From a virus, in the IMG/VR virus record IMGVR_UViG_3300017757_000022, positions 1 through 45,649 of that record: 45,649 bases of DNA. One strand, written 5' to 3'. The notes beneath the pieces are model-generated. The model searched no databases. It saw nothing but the letters and a program-made list of their open reading frames with translations, and was not told the origin of the DNA. The translations under genes and the position numbers were made by a program. Position 1 is the stretch's first letter. Every line of letters begins with the position of its first letter. Of the stretch, positions 39,275-45,649 are shown in pieces.

Positions 39275-39540
39275 TATTTATTTCCAGTTAATACCTTGTA
39301 GTTTGTTGCAAGGTTTGGTCTAGGTTCAAAACATGCCACTACTCTGACTTTTGATATGTCAAAGGTAAAATCCTTTGCATAAGGAATCCATGGAGCTAGA
39401 CCCACTTCCATTTGTTCCCCTTCTACTGATACGATACAAGCATGTGCTTCTTCTACAGTATATTTAAAAAACGACTCTTTCACTTTACCAATAACAACGT
39501 CTCCGTTTTCTAAACGGAGGCATTTGATAAGATTAGACAT
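39274..39540 (-). CDS. Small beta protein, possibly Sm-like, 88 aa
   Basis: The start (IKCLRLENGDVVIGKVKE) followed by strands and the late FDISKVRVVACFEP recall Sm/LSm-like small barrels, but I cannot confirm it. It overlaps the lysozyme gene by 8 nt. If it is Sm-like it could bind phage or host RNA. No strong evidence for function. Confidence 0.5.
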   Translation of the reverse strand: MSNLIKCLRLENGDVVIGKVKESFFKYTVEEAHACIVSVEGEQMEVGLAPWIPYAKDFTFDISKVRVVACFEPRPNLATNYKVLTGNK

Positions 39541-39982
39541 TTAATACAAGCTCCTGTAGTTCTTTCGAACGTCTTCCGACCTGTCCAAACCATTTGGAAT
39601 CTTCCATTTCATATGCCATTTTTTTCCAATCATGAGCTCTAGCTGCACCTATCATACCTTTAAAGTATCCTAGTCTTGTTGCACCTAAGTTAAAAGTCAT
39701 GTTGACTAATACATGTTGTATATCTTCGGGTAGATTATAAAATGCTTCATCGCTTCCAAAAACATGAATTGCTTCTGCAACGTGTTTATCAAAATCATAA
39801 TCATATACATCATCAACTCTTTGTTGTGATACTGGTGTTCCAACTGGTTGACCATGTTCGGGGTCACCTTCTTTGATTAGATGTCCCACTCCAAAAGTTA
39901 AGTATCCTAATGAGTCTGCATAGACTTCTAATACTTCACCTTCGTGTCTTTTAATTTGTTCCTTCAATATTTCCCTGTTCAT
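39533..39982 (-). CDS. T4-type lysozyme (GH24), 149 aa
   Basis: The catalytic triad of T4 lysozyme is present with an offset of 3: E14, D23 and T29 in RHEGEVLEVYADSLGYLTFGVGH. There is no signal peptide, so a holin must let it reach the peptidoglycan. None is certain here; the small membrane proteins near 7007-8117 are candidates. It cuts the murein for lysis. Its ATG overlaps the stop of the 52-aa gene (ATGA). Confidence 0.93.
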   Translation of the reverse strand: MNREILKEQIKRHEGEVLEVYADSLGYLTFGVGHLIKEGDPEHGQPVGTPVSQQRVDDVYDYDFDKHVAEAIHVFGSDEAFYNLPEDIQHVLVNMTFNLGATRLGYFKGMIGAARAHDWKKMAYEMEDSKWFGQVGRRSKELQELVLNV

Positions 39983-40137
39983 AATTCTTGATACTCTCCT
40001 AAGTATGTTCCACCGTTGTCGGCAATGTATTGTGCAACTTTAGCATCAAAGTCAGACTCATCCGTATAAGTTATTTCGGGATAAATCATTTCTCCGTTAT
40101 CTAGTTGTATTTTTACTTGTCTTGCATTATTTGGCAT
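39979..40137 (-). CDS. Small hypothetical protein, 52 aa
   Basis: ATG 40137 runs 52 codons to a TGA that overlaps the lysozyme ATG. The product (MPNNARQVKIQLDNGEMIYP ...) looks like a single small beta-plus-alpha fold with a C-terminal helix and NGGTYLGEYQEL tail. No family is recognised. It lies in the lysozyme/modification operon. Confidence 0.65.
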   Translation of the reverse strand: MPNNARQVKIQLDNGEMIYPEITYTDESDFDAKVAQYIADNGGTYLGEYQEL

Positions 40138-40432
40138 CTTGTTCTCGTTTCATTTGTTCATCGACCAATTCCATGAGGATTTCACCCATGAGGTCATTTA
40201 ATTCACTATTATTTAGGAGTTCCTCAAGTCCAATATCTGTCTTTTCTTGGCCGTGTGGAAACCTTCTTATAGTTCTTTGGAAGTTAATATTTGGTTTACC
40301 TTCTTCGAATTGTAACTTACCATATTGGTATACTAATCCATCCCATTCTCCACCAGTCAATTCAATAGCTGCATCTTCTTCGGATGGATTTTCTACTACC
40401 ATGTAGACCTTTTTATCAAATAATTCTGGCAT
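40127..40432 (-). CDS. Hypothetical acidic protein, 101 aa
   Basis: It starts MPELFDKKVYMVVENPSEED, with a central GGEWDGLVYQYGKLQFEEGK and an acidic helical tail (LNDLMGEILMELVDEQM). No family is recognised. It overlaps the kinase gene by about 17 nt and the 52-aa gene, so it is part of the DNA-modification operon and could be an accessory to it; that is inferred only from position. Confidence 0.6.
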   Translation of the reverse strand: MPELFDKKVYMVVENPSEEDAAIELTGGEWDGLVYQYGKLQFEEGKPNINFQRTIRRFPHGQEKTDIGLEELLNNSELNDLMGEILMELVDEQMKREQDAK

Positions 40433-40949
40433 AAATTTCTTCCTCTATTTTCATAGATGATTCTATTGAATCATTATCACGAATCTGTAGTTGTCCTAAC
40501 AAGTTCATGTTTGTTAATATATTATTTATCTGACTTCTTCTTCCCTTTAACCACACTTCTGATTGTGTGTCTCCTCTTTCTGCATGACGATTATGTTCTT
40601 CTTCTAGTCCTACAGTAAGTACATAGACTCTTGCTTCATGATTATCCATTAACCATTCTATGTCTACTCCTCTAAAGTATCTGTCACCTTCTATAAGAAC
40701 ATGTTTGTATGCAATGTTCATTGCTTCAATGAACTCTCTAAACTGTGGGATAGAACCGTGAGAGAGCTTATCAGTTCCGCCGAATGTCTCTCCCTCGGGA
40801 TATTGACCGACTACTAATATGTCACCATGTTCTTGGCACTTAAATAGTTTCATCGGTTCAATTAGATTGGGTTCATCTAACCTAGAGATAAGTCTTCTCA
40901 TGAGAGTTGACTTTCCCGAACATGGAACTCCACCAACCATTATAATCAT
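40416..40949 (-). CDS. P-loop kinase, candidate hydroxymethyl-base kinase, 177 aa
   Basis: Walker A is at residues 6-15 (GGVPCSGKST). QYPEGETFGGTDKLS followed by HVLIEGDRYF are the acidic and basic motifs of a small P-loop kinase, similar in style to phage 5-hydroxymethyluridine DNA kinases. Next to a TET-like enzyme, it may phosphorylate 5-hydroxymethylcytosine in DNA to prime further decoration. Its ATG overlaps the stop of the ParB-like gene (ATGA). The substrate is inferred from context. Confidence 0.65.
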   Translation of the reverse strand: MIIMVGGVPCSGKSTLMRRLISRLDEPNLIEPMKLFKCQEHGDILVVGQYPEGETFGGTDKLSHGSIPQFREFIEAMNIAYKHVLIEGDRYFRGVDIEWLMDNHEARVYVLTVGLEEEHNRHAERGDTQSEVWLKGRRSQINNILTNMNLLGQLQIRDNDSIESSMKIEEEIYARII

Positions 40950-42082
40950 AGTTCTACTATCCTTCCACTTTCATCACAATGTGGTGTTTTATCTTGAGGT
41001 ATAAATCCACCCCACTGAAAGATTTCTCTGAACTTCCATTCAAGTTCCATGAAGTTAAGTCCCATCTTGTGATAGTCAAGAGAATCCGTAAATCTTCTTA
41101 CACATTCTTCTATGAACCACTCGTATCTTGCAAGTGTTTCTATTCTATCAGACTTTAAAGTCATTGATGAGGGATTCTCAACATAACCATATAACATGAT
41201 AGGTGTTTGATACTTGTTATAAAGCTTCATACCATCCCACAGTATCCTGTGACATGTAGTCTTCTTCTCAAAACAATAACCTAACTCAGTTACATCTTTG
41301 TTTCTTGCTCCAGCCCATCCCTTTCCAAGAGAGTTTAGAATTTGGTTTGCACCCTTACCATCTAACGGTAGAATGTTTCTGTTCTTTCCTCTCTGTCTGT
41401 AGACCTTATATAGTAAACATGAAGTTGATAGTTCTTGAATAGTACTCTCTGAACCATCGTCATTTACTTCTGTTACATCGACATAATTGACAATCTCTTC
41501 ATCTGTCTTTAAACGCATACCATCATCTGTTGATGTGATTTGTTTTAAGAATGAGATTATCTCTTCTTCGACTTCTTGATTGATTGCATTTGCATCAATC
41601 GCTTCTACTACACCTCTAATGAAGTCAATATCTTTATTAGGTTTAGATGGTAGGTTAGTATTGTTACAAACATACTTAAATGCAATGTTGTCCTTTTGGA
41701 CTGGTGCATCTTCATACACATCTACTAATAGATATTCCCAACCACTTTCCGTTGCAGCTTTGTATCTGTTGAATCCACTTCTTAGAATGAAGTTTCCATC
41801 AGCAGCGACTTGTACAAATAATGGTTCTTCTGAATGTAACCAACCTCTGTACTTGAATGAAGTTTTAATCTCAATAACATTTTGAGTGAGATTGATTTCT
41901 TCTCTCGGTTGCAATGGTTCCCCTGTAATAGGGTCAATGATGTGAATCTTATCCTTGTGTACTACAAGTCTTTTCTTGAATTTACAAGTTTGATAAGTTT
42001 CTTTGGGTGGACATAGTTCTCGGGTGAGTTCTATATCGTAGCTCTTTTTTAAACCTGCGAACAGGTGTTGTTGTGTTGTCAT
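40946..42082 (-). CDS. ParB-like domain protein, 378 aa
   Basis: Residues about 68-125 (IEIKTSFKYRGWLHSEEP ... DGNFILRSGFNRYKAATESG) have the pattern of a ParB/sulfiredoxin-like fold, typical of ParB-type proteins that bind or cut DNA or act on nucleotides. The rest is a large helical region with charged and aromatic motifs. It sits between the TET-like gene and the kinase. ParB-like proteins recur in phage DNA-modification clusters. GGAG is close before ATG 42082. The role here is inferred. Confidence 0.55.
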   Translation of the reverse strand: MTTQQHLFAGLKKSYDIELTRELCPPKETYQTCKFKKRLVVHKDKIHIIDPITGEPLQPREEINLTQNVIEIKTSFKYRGWLHSEEPLFVQVAADGNFILRSGFNRYKAATESGWEYLLVDVYEDAPVQKDNIAFKYVCNNTNLPSKPNKDIDFIRGVVEAIDANAINQEVEEEIISFLKQITSTDDGMRLKTDEEIVNYVDVTEVNDDGSESTIQELSTSCLLYKVYRQRGKNRNILPLDGKGANQILNSLGKGWAGARNKDVTELGYCFEKKTTCHRILWDGMKLYNKYQTPIMLYGYVENPSSMTLKSDRIETLARYEWFIEECVRRFTDSLDYHKMGLNFMELEWKFREIFQWGGFIPQDKTPHCDESGRIVEL

Positions 42083-42084
42083 TT

Positions 42085-42153
42085 TTACTCCTTATCCCAC
42101 GGGGATATGATTTGACGTTTGATGTCCAAAAGGAAACGTTCCAGTTGATACAT
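42085..42153 (-). CDS. Possible 22-aa mini-gene
   Basis: ATG 42153, 3 nt after a CCTAAATA box, opens a 22-codon frame (MYQLERFLLDIKRQIISPW...). Its last codons and stop (AAG GAG TAA) also form the ribosome-binding site of the ParB-like gene. Such a mini-gene could serve as a translational lead for the next gene. It has no other support, so I give it low confidence. Confidence 0.3.
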   Translation of the reverse strand: MYQLERFLLDIKRQIISPWDKE

Positions 42154-42156
42154 TAT

Positions 42157-42164
42157 TATTTAGG
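42157..42164 (-). promoter_or_regulatory. Late-type promoter box
   Basis: CCTAAATA on the minus strand, between the TET-like gene stop and the ParB-like gene. It may drive late expression of the ParB-like protein, kinase and lysozyme. Confidence 0.5.
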
Positions 42165-42165
42165 T

Positions 42166-43167
42166 CTAGAAAAAGCTGTCGAGTGAACCTTTCTCCTCAT
42201 ACTTTCCAGCATGTGGGCCGATAGGATTCTCAGTCTTTCCAGCTCTCCCTTTAGTTGCAACATGTTCATCACAATATGCAACACATGATAACCTTACTCC
42301 TTCACCAGTGATAGGTGATACACCATGCAATTCATTTGAATCTGCAATCAGTACGTCTCCATCATCTGCTTCAATAGCAATACCATATCTAGGGAAACAT
42401 AAGTATGCACCCCCAAATTCTCCAATACGGAAGACACACATAGTTGTCATTCCGAACTCTAAATCTTTTCCATCCAAATGTGCAGACATCTTTGCAGTCC
42501 CACCAGTTGAATATTTGTTTGCAGATAACGCTGTCATAGGAGCTCCACCGATATGGTATTTCTCTTCTATACATTCATCTGCAAATGTTCTTTGCATATT
42601 CCATATCTCGGGAACTGCAGTCTTTAATGCTTGTTCATTTACTTGTGCAATCTGTTGAAGGGTTTCAAACTTTTCTTTGTTTGCTTTCTTATCCATCCAA
42701 CCACTTGCCTTAATCATTCCTGTGAATCTGCCACGTTTATACCCGATTAGAACTGAATGAATCTCATTTGCTTCTGCAATACGATTGAACTCACCGTTCT
42801 TCTTTAATGGATAATAACTGTTTGGAGTTCTTAGGACATAGTCTTTACCTTCGATTAATCCTTTTGCTTTCATTTCTTCGTGGTCGATAGGCCCGGCTGC
42901 ATTTGCTCTCATTGTAGATGTATCATCTATAGAGAACAAAGTGTCTTTAACTGTTCTATAAGTTTTACCTTTGTATGCTTTCTTTACTATACATGCAAGT
43001 AAAGTTTCACCCATGAGTGTACCATGAGGTTTGTATATTTTAATAGTATCATCTTCTACACCAATGGATGAGATAACAGTGTCATAAGAATCTTCAGTAA
43101 GATACTTACCGTTCCATTTCTTAAATGTTTCTTTAAATCCTAAGTCTTTTGTTGCAGTGAATTCCAT
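42166..43167 (-). CDS. TET/JBP-type 5-methylcytosine dioxygenase, 333 aa
   Basis: The C-terminal half is a TET/JBP-family dioxygenase core: N217 in SANKYS, H230-L-D232 (MSAHLDGKDLEF), strand CVFRIGEFGGAYLCFPR, GDVLIADSNELHGV with H281, and R292 (GEGVRLSCVAY). Such enzymes oxidise 5-methylcytosine to 5-hydroxymethylcytosine and beyond. The gene overlaps the cytosine methyltransferase gene by 28 nt, which fits a methylate-then-oxidise pathway. The last six residues, SLDSFF, equal the tail of this phage's DNA polymerase (SLDSFFG), suggesting clamp binding. Confidence 0.85.
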   Translation of the reverse strand: MEFTATKDLGFKETFKKWNGKYLTEDSYDTVISSIGVEDDTIKIYKPHGTLMGETLLACIVKKAYKGKTYRTVKDTLFSIDDTSTMRANAAGPIDHEEMKAKGLIEGKDYVLRTPNSYYPLKKNGEFNRIAEANEIHSVLIGYKRGRFTGMIKASGWMDKKANKEKFETLQQIAQVNEQALKTAVPEIWNMQRTFADECIEEKYHIGGAPMTALSANKYSTGGTAKMSAHLDGKDLEFGMTTMCVFRIGEFGGAYLCFPRYGIAIEADDGDVLIADSNELHGVSPITGEGVRLSCVAYCDEHVATKGRAGKTENPIGPHAGKYEEKGSLDSFF

Positions 43168-44414
43168 GGTTCTAATATTTGTCCTTTAATGTTTTCGACT
43201 AGGTAATACATACATAATGGTGCAACCATCAATCCTATTCTCGCACCTTTATCATTGTAGTCACCAGTCATTTTATAATCATTTGGTAGAGTCATTAATC
43301 TCACCATTTCTTTTGGTGTGTAAATTCTTCTACCACTGTGATGGAAATGATTACCACCCATAAACTTGGGTTGACATCCCTGTTCAGTTAATGAATGGGC
43401 TGGTAAATGTTTAGGAACTATTCTTGACATGTAGTAAGAATGTTTCTCGTCTTCGGGTTGTATGTGTCCGTTTCTAATCTGTTCTTGGAACCAAGGTTTA
43501 ACAATGTGGTCTCCAATAGAAACATATGCTTGATTGTCTCTCTCATGTAGTATAGGTGTAACTCCACCACATGGGCCACAATCCTTGAACTTCTCATCGG
43601 GATGTTGTTCAAAACCATTTACCCAATGTCCTTTTGATGAATCGTCCATTGCAGTTTCTAGATAAGCTGCATCCTTCATATTCTCTTCATCGGTTTCTAA
43701 ATCTTGAATTGCATCTTCAATGGATGCAAATTCTTTAACTGGGTCGGGGAAGACTGAAGACATACACATCCAAGGCATTCCAATACCTTCTAGTACATCA
43801 TCACGTACACCAACCATGAATACTCTTTCTCTCTTCTGAGGTACACCATGCTGATGTCCCTTCATGATTTTCCAAGTCACTGAGTATCCTAGTGCTTCGA
43901 AATCATTTACCATCTTGTTTAGATGGTCTCTTGCATAGTCCATCGAGAGACCTTTCACGTTCTCACATACTATAACTTTAGGCATTAACCCTTCAGCAAT
44001 CCTAATCATTTCCCATGTTAGGTCTTCGATGTTCTGTTGCTTCATACCATATGCCATCTTCTCTTGATTCCATCCTTCTTTCTTGGAACCTGCCATAGAA
44101 AATGGTGGACAAGGTGGTGACCCATCCATGATATCTAATTCATATTTTTTAAGTCCAGTCAGCTCCATGATTCCTTCTGCAGTGACTTCTTTAATGTCTC
44201 TACATTCATGAACTGTATTGGGGAAATTTTCTAGGTAGGTGTCAACATGAATCTGTTGGAACTCGTTCATGTATCGAACGTCACCACCTGCGAGTTTGTA
44301 ACCACATGAAGAACCCCCACCACCAGCAAAGAAAGTAATGTAATTAAACTGTTTACTTTCACTGTTACGATGAAGGTCTTCTAGGTTGTATTGAAAATAT
44401 TTATTACTCATCAT
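43140..44414 (-). CDS. DNA (cytosine-5) methyltransferase, 424 aa
   Basis: All key C5-methyltransferase motifs are present: motif I (FFAGGGGSSCGYK), motif IV with catalytic C102 (GSPPCPPFS), motif VI ENVKGL, motif VIII GVPQKRERVFMVGV, and motif IX/X near the C-terminus (RRIYTPKEMVRLMTLPNDY). The target-recognition domain lies between residues about 240 and 345. No restriction gene lies nearby, so it is a phage orphan that probably starts the base-modification pathway. The ATG is 6 nt after TATAAT, a leaderless early arrangement. Confidence 0.93.
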   Translation of the reverse strand: MMSNKYFQYNLEDLHRNSESKQFNYITFFAGGGGSSCGYKLAGGDVRYMNEFQQIHVDTYLENFPNTVHECRDIKEVTAEGIMELTGLKKYELDIMDGSPPCPPFSMAGSKKEGWNQEKMAYGMKQQNIEDLTWEMIRIAEGLMPKVIVCENVKGLSMDYARDHLNKMVNDFEALGYSVTWKIMKGHQHGVPQKRERVFMVGVRDDVLEGIGMPWMCMSSVFPDPVKEFASIEDAIQDLETDEENMKDAAYLETAMDDSSKGHWVNGFEQHPDEKFKDCGPCGGVTPILHERDNQAYVSIGDHIVKPWFQEQIRNGHIQPEDEKHSYYMSRIVPKHLPAHSLTEQGCQPKFMGGNHFHHSGRRIYTPKEMVRLMTLPNDYKMTGDYNDKGARIGLMVAPLCMYYLVENIKGQILEPWNSLQQKT

Positions 44415-44420
44415 GACTCC

Positions 44421-44450
44421 ATTATACAGTATTTAGCACAATGCTGTCAA
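44421..44450 (-). promoter_or_regulatory. Sigma-70-type early promoter of the modification operon, leaderless
   Basis: TTGACA (44450-44445), an 18-nt spacer and TATAAT (44426-44421), then GGAGTC and ATG at 44414. It is preceded by GCC, as at other early promoters here. Confidence 0.8.
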
Positions 44451-44458
44451 GGCGGTTT

Positions 44459-44986
44459 CTAAAGATTTTCTAATAGATTTTCTGGGCTTGAGAATTCGTA
44501 GGGGTCGGACTCTGCATTGTCTTGATAACCATCTTCGATAAATGCTTTTTCAATTACACCATCATTAACAACTATTGCATATCTCCAAGACCTATATCCA
44601 AAACCAAGATTTGATTTAGAACATTCTGCACCAATCAAGTGAGTGAACTCACCGTTACCATCGGGAAGAGGGTAAACGTTTTTGATACCTAATGATTCGA
44701 ACCATGAGTTCATTACGAATGTATCGTTAACTGATACACAGTAAATCTCATCAATACCTTTTTCTTGGAACTTCTCAAAGTTCTCATCAAAGCCAGGCAG
44801 TTGTTGAGTTGAACATGTTGGTGTGAATGCGCCAGGCAAACCAAATACAATTACTCTTTTACCAGCAAACTGTTGTTGTGTGTCTAGTGTTACGAATTCA
44901 CCACCGACTCTCTGTGGTAGGATTACTTCGGGTACTCTAGTTTCCCCTTCGATAATTTCTAATCCCATTATTCTTTCATCTGTCAT
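44459..44986 (-). CDS. Type-5 peroxiredoxin, 175 aa
   Basis: From ATG 44986 (MTDERIMGLEII), with GGAG upstream, the protein contains the peroxidatic motif PGAFTPTCS (C58) of Prx5/AhpE-like enzymes, and SWRYAIVVNDGVI of the fold. It would reduce peroxides using glutaredoxin or thioredoxin. The phage glutaredoxin (11445-11699) is a possible partner. Confidence 0.9.
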   Translation of the reverse strand: MTDERIMGLEIIEGETRVPEVILPQRVGGEFVTLDTQQQFAGKRVIVFGLPGAFTPTCSTQQLPGFDENFEKFQEKGIDEIYCVSVNDTFVMNSWFESLGIKNVYPLPDGNGEFTHLIGAECSKSNLGFGYRSWRYAIVVNDGVIEKAFIEDGYQDNAESDPYEFSSPENLLENL

Positions 44987-45015
44987 ATCTAATCTCCATA
45001 ATAGTAGATACACCC

Positions 45016-45021
45016 ATTATA
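45016..45021 (-). promoter_or_regulatory. Probable -10 box of the peroxiredoxin gene
   Basis: TATAAT on the minus strand, about 29 nt before the ATG at 44986; the -35 region (TATACA at 17 nt) is weak. The leader carries GGAG. Confidence 0.45.
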
Positions 45022-45050
45022 GTACAAATGGGTGCATCTGTATATAGGCT

Positions 45051-45470
45051 TTATGAGATTTTAATTTCTAGAGGTTTATCTTCCTCGGGAATTTCTCTCA
45101 CTAATTGAATAGATAAAATACCATTCTCAATATGTGCTGAATCAATTACAATATCATCTGCAAGTGTGAATGACCTTTTGAAAGAACGAGTTGCAAGAGA
45201 TTTGTGTACAAATTCTCTTTCATCTTTTTCTTCTTTCTTACCTTCAATGATAAGTTGGTTCTTCTCTTTAGTAAGAGAGATTTCCTTCTTGTCAAATCCA
45301 GCAACCCCTAACTCCACGCTGAAATCTTCATCACTGTGTTTCACAATGTTGTAAGGTGGGTAGTTTGTTGAATCGTGCAAGTGTTCTGCACGGTTTAATA
45401 GTTGAACGGTTCTGTCGAACCCTATTGCGAATGGGAATGATTTCCCGAATACGTCATCGTATATAGTCAT
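45051..45470 (-). CDS. Small heat-shock protein, Hsp20/IbpA-like, 139 aa
   Basis: The alpha-crystallin domain is recognisable: FPPYNI-like NYPPYNIVKHSDEDFSVELG, VAGFDKKEISLTKEKNQL, IEGKKEEKDEREFVHK, and the end ENGILSIQLVREIPEEDKP. It would hold unfolding proteins during capsid production. T4-like marine phages often carry an Hsp20. GGAG precedes ATG 45470. Confidence 0.92.
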   Translation of the reverse strand: MTIYDDVFGKSFPFAIGFDRTVQLLNRAEHLHDSTNYPPYNIVKHSDEDFSVELGVAGFDKKEISLTKEKNQLIIEGKKEEKDEREFVHKSLATRSFKRSFTLADDIVIDSAHIENGILSIQLVREIPEEDKPLEIKIS

Positions 45471-45529
45471 AGCTTTCTCCTTTATTAAGCAAGTTTATAA
45501 TGTGCAACCTCTAATGAGCATTGCATTAA

Positions 45530-45616
45530 TGTTCGAGAACCGAGCTCTTTTGAAGAAATGGGGTCACTTGATGTCGGCGTTGCCCAATCCAAGTTCCAAA
45601 TCCGAGCTCTTTTTAA
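45530..45616. repeat. Pair of imperfect 25-bp direct repeats
   Basis: CCGAGCTCTTTT occurs at 45540-45551 and 45602-45613. The surroundings match too (GTTC before and AAG after), giving about 19 identical of 25 positions at a 62-bp spacing. They lie upstream of the hsp20 gene in a stretch with no clear gene. On the minus strand both copies can be read as L-(K/Q)-K-S-S-x-L-E in different frames, so they could be a decayed coding duplication. Confidence 0.5.
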
Positions 45617-45649
45617 GTTCTCTTACAATGGTATTTATAACACCATACT
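45564..45649 (-). CDS. Possible C-terminus of a gene cut by the right edge
   Basis: An open frame enters from the window edge and ends at TGA 45564-45566: YGVINTIVRELKKSSDLELG then LGNADIK. It has a plausible amphipathic helix, but a TATAAATA box (45630-45637) falls in the same stretch, so this could equally be a promoter region. Low confidence. Confidence 0.3.
   Translation of the reverse strand, partial: YGVINTIVRELKKSSDLELGLGNADIK

Noticed and set aside
38910-39323. A 137-aa plus-strand frame across the DNA polymerase start
   Set aside because: It covers the consensus promoter and start of the polymerase in antisense and has no support of its own.
1-45649. CRISPR array, insertion sequence or integrase
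   Set aside because: No regularly spaced repeats and no transposase, integrase or att-like core were seen; the only direct repeat is the pair near 45540.

Overview
The window is a stretch of the genome of a T4-like marine myovirus. It is AT-rich and almost entirely transcribed from the minus strand, with genes joined by ATGA or TAATG overlaps. It carries the T4-type replication core: family B DNA polymerase, gp41-type helicase, gp61-type primase and UvsX recombinase. It also has class Ia ribonucleotide reductase, a T4-type lysozyme, T4-type late promoters (TATAAATA or CTAAATA) and three tRNAs. There are no photosynthesis genes. The overall picture suggests a phage of a Gram-negative marine heterotroph, such as a SAR11-like alphaproteobacterium; the host is an inference.

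Layout. 1-1260: small orphan genes, near-consensus sigma-70 promoters, and a divergent promoter pair feeding the only plus-strand gene. 1258-9950: an accessory and lysis region with seven 2-oxoglutarate/Fe(II) dioxygenase-fold proteins, a glycosyltransferase-like protein, a TorF-like outer-membrane protein, an i-spanin/lipoprotein pair and small membrane proteins. 9951-17770: nucleotide and redox block: tRNA-Arg, 5'(3')-deoxyribonucleotidase, HExxH protein, zinc-ribbon protein, glutaredoxin, QueC-like PP-loop protein, NrdB, a dioxygenase placed between nrdB and nrdA, NrdA and primase. 17788-32283: a late block of lysine/glutamate-rich proteins that look like virion-internal or prohead-core proteins. 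It includes a nucleotidyltransferase-kinase fusion and a ligase-like nucleotidyltransferase. 32313-39014: a tenth dioxygenase, helicase, UvsX, staphylococcal-nuclease-like protein, IscU-like scaffold and DNA polymerase. 39038-44414: lysozyme plus a DNA-modification cluster of C5-cytosine methyltransferase, TET/JBP-type dioxygenase, ParB-like protein and P-loop kinase. 44459-45649: peroxiredoxin, Hsp20 and the edge of another gene.

How it fits together. The modification cluster would methylate cytosine in phage DNA, oxidise 5mC to 5hmC, and perhaps activate the hydroxyl for further decoration. The TET-like enzyme and the DNA polymerase both end in SLDSFF, which resembles a sliding-clamp-binding tail, so modification may be coupled to replication. 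Two late proteins carry N-termini that look like the T4 capsid-targeting sequence, so an enzyme with an NMN-adenylyltransferase-like domain and a kinase domain may be packaged in the head and injected. Several early genes have the ATG exactly 6 nt after a TATAAT-like box, and several late genes have it exactly 5 nt after a TAAATA box. Both spacings put the predicted +1 on the A of the ATG, implying many leaderless mRNAs. Ten Fe(II) dioxygenase-fold proteins, class Ia RNR, IscU, glutaredoxin and peroxiredoxin point to unusually iron- and redox-centred metabolism.
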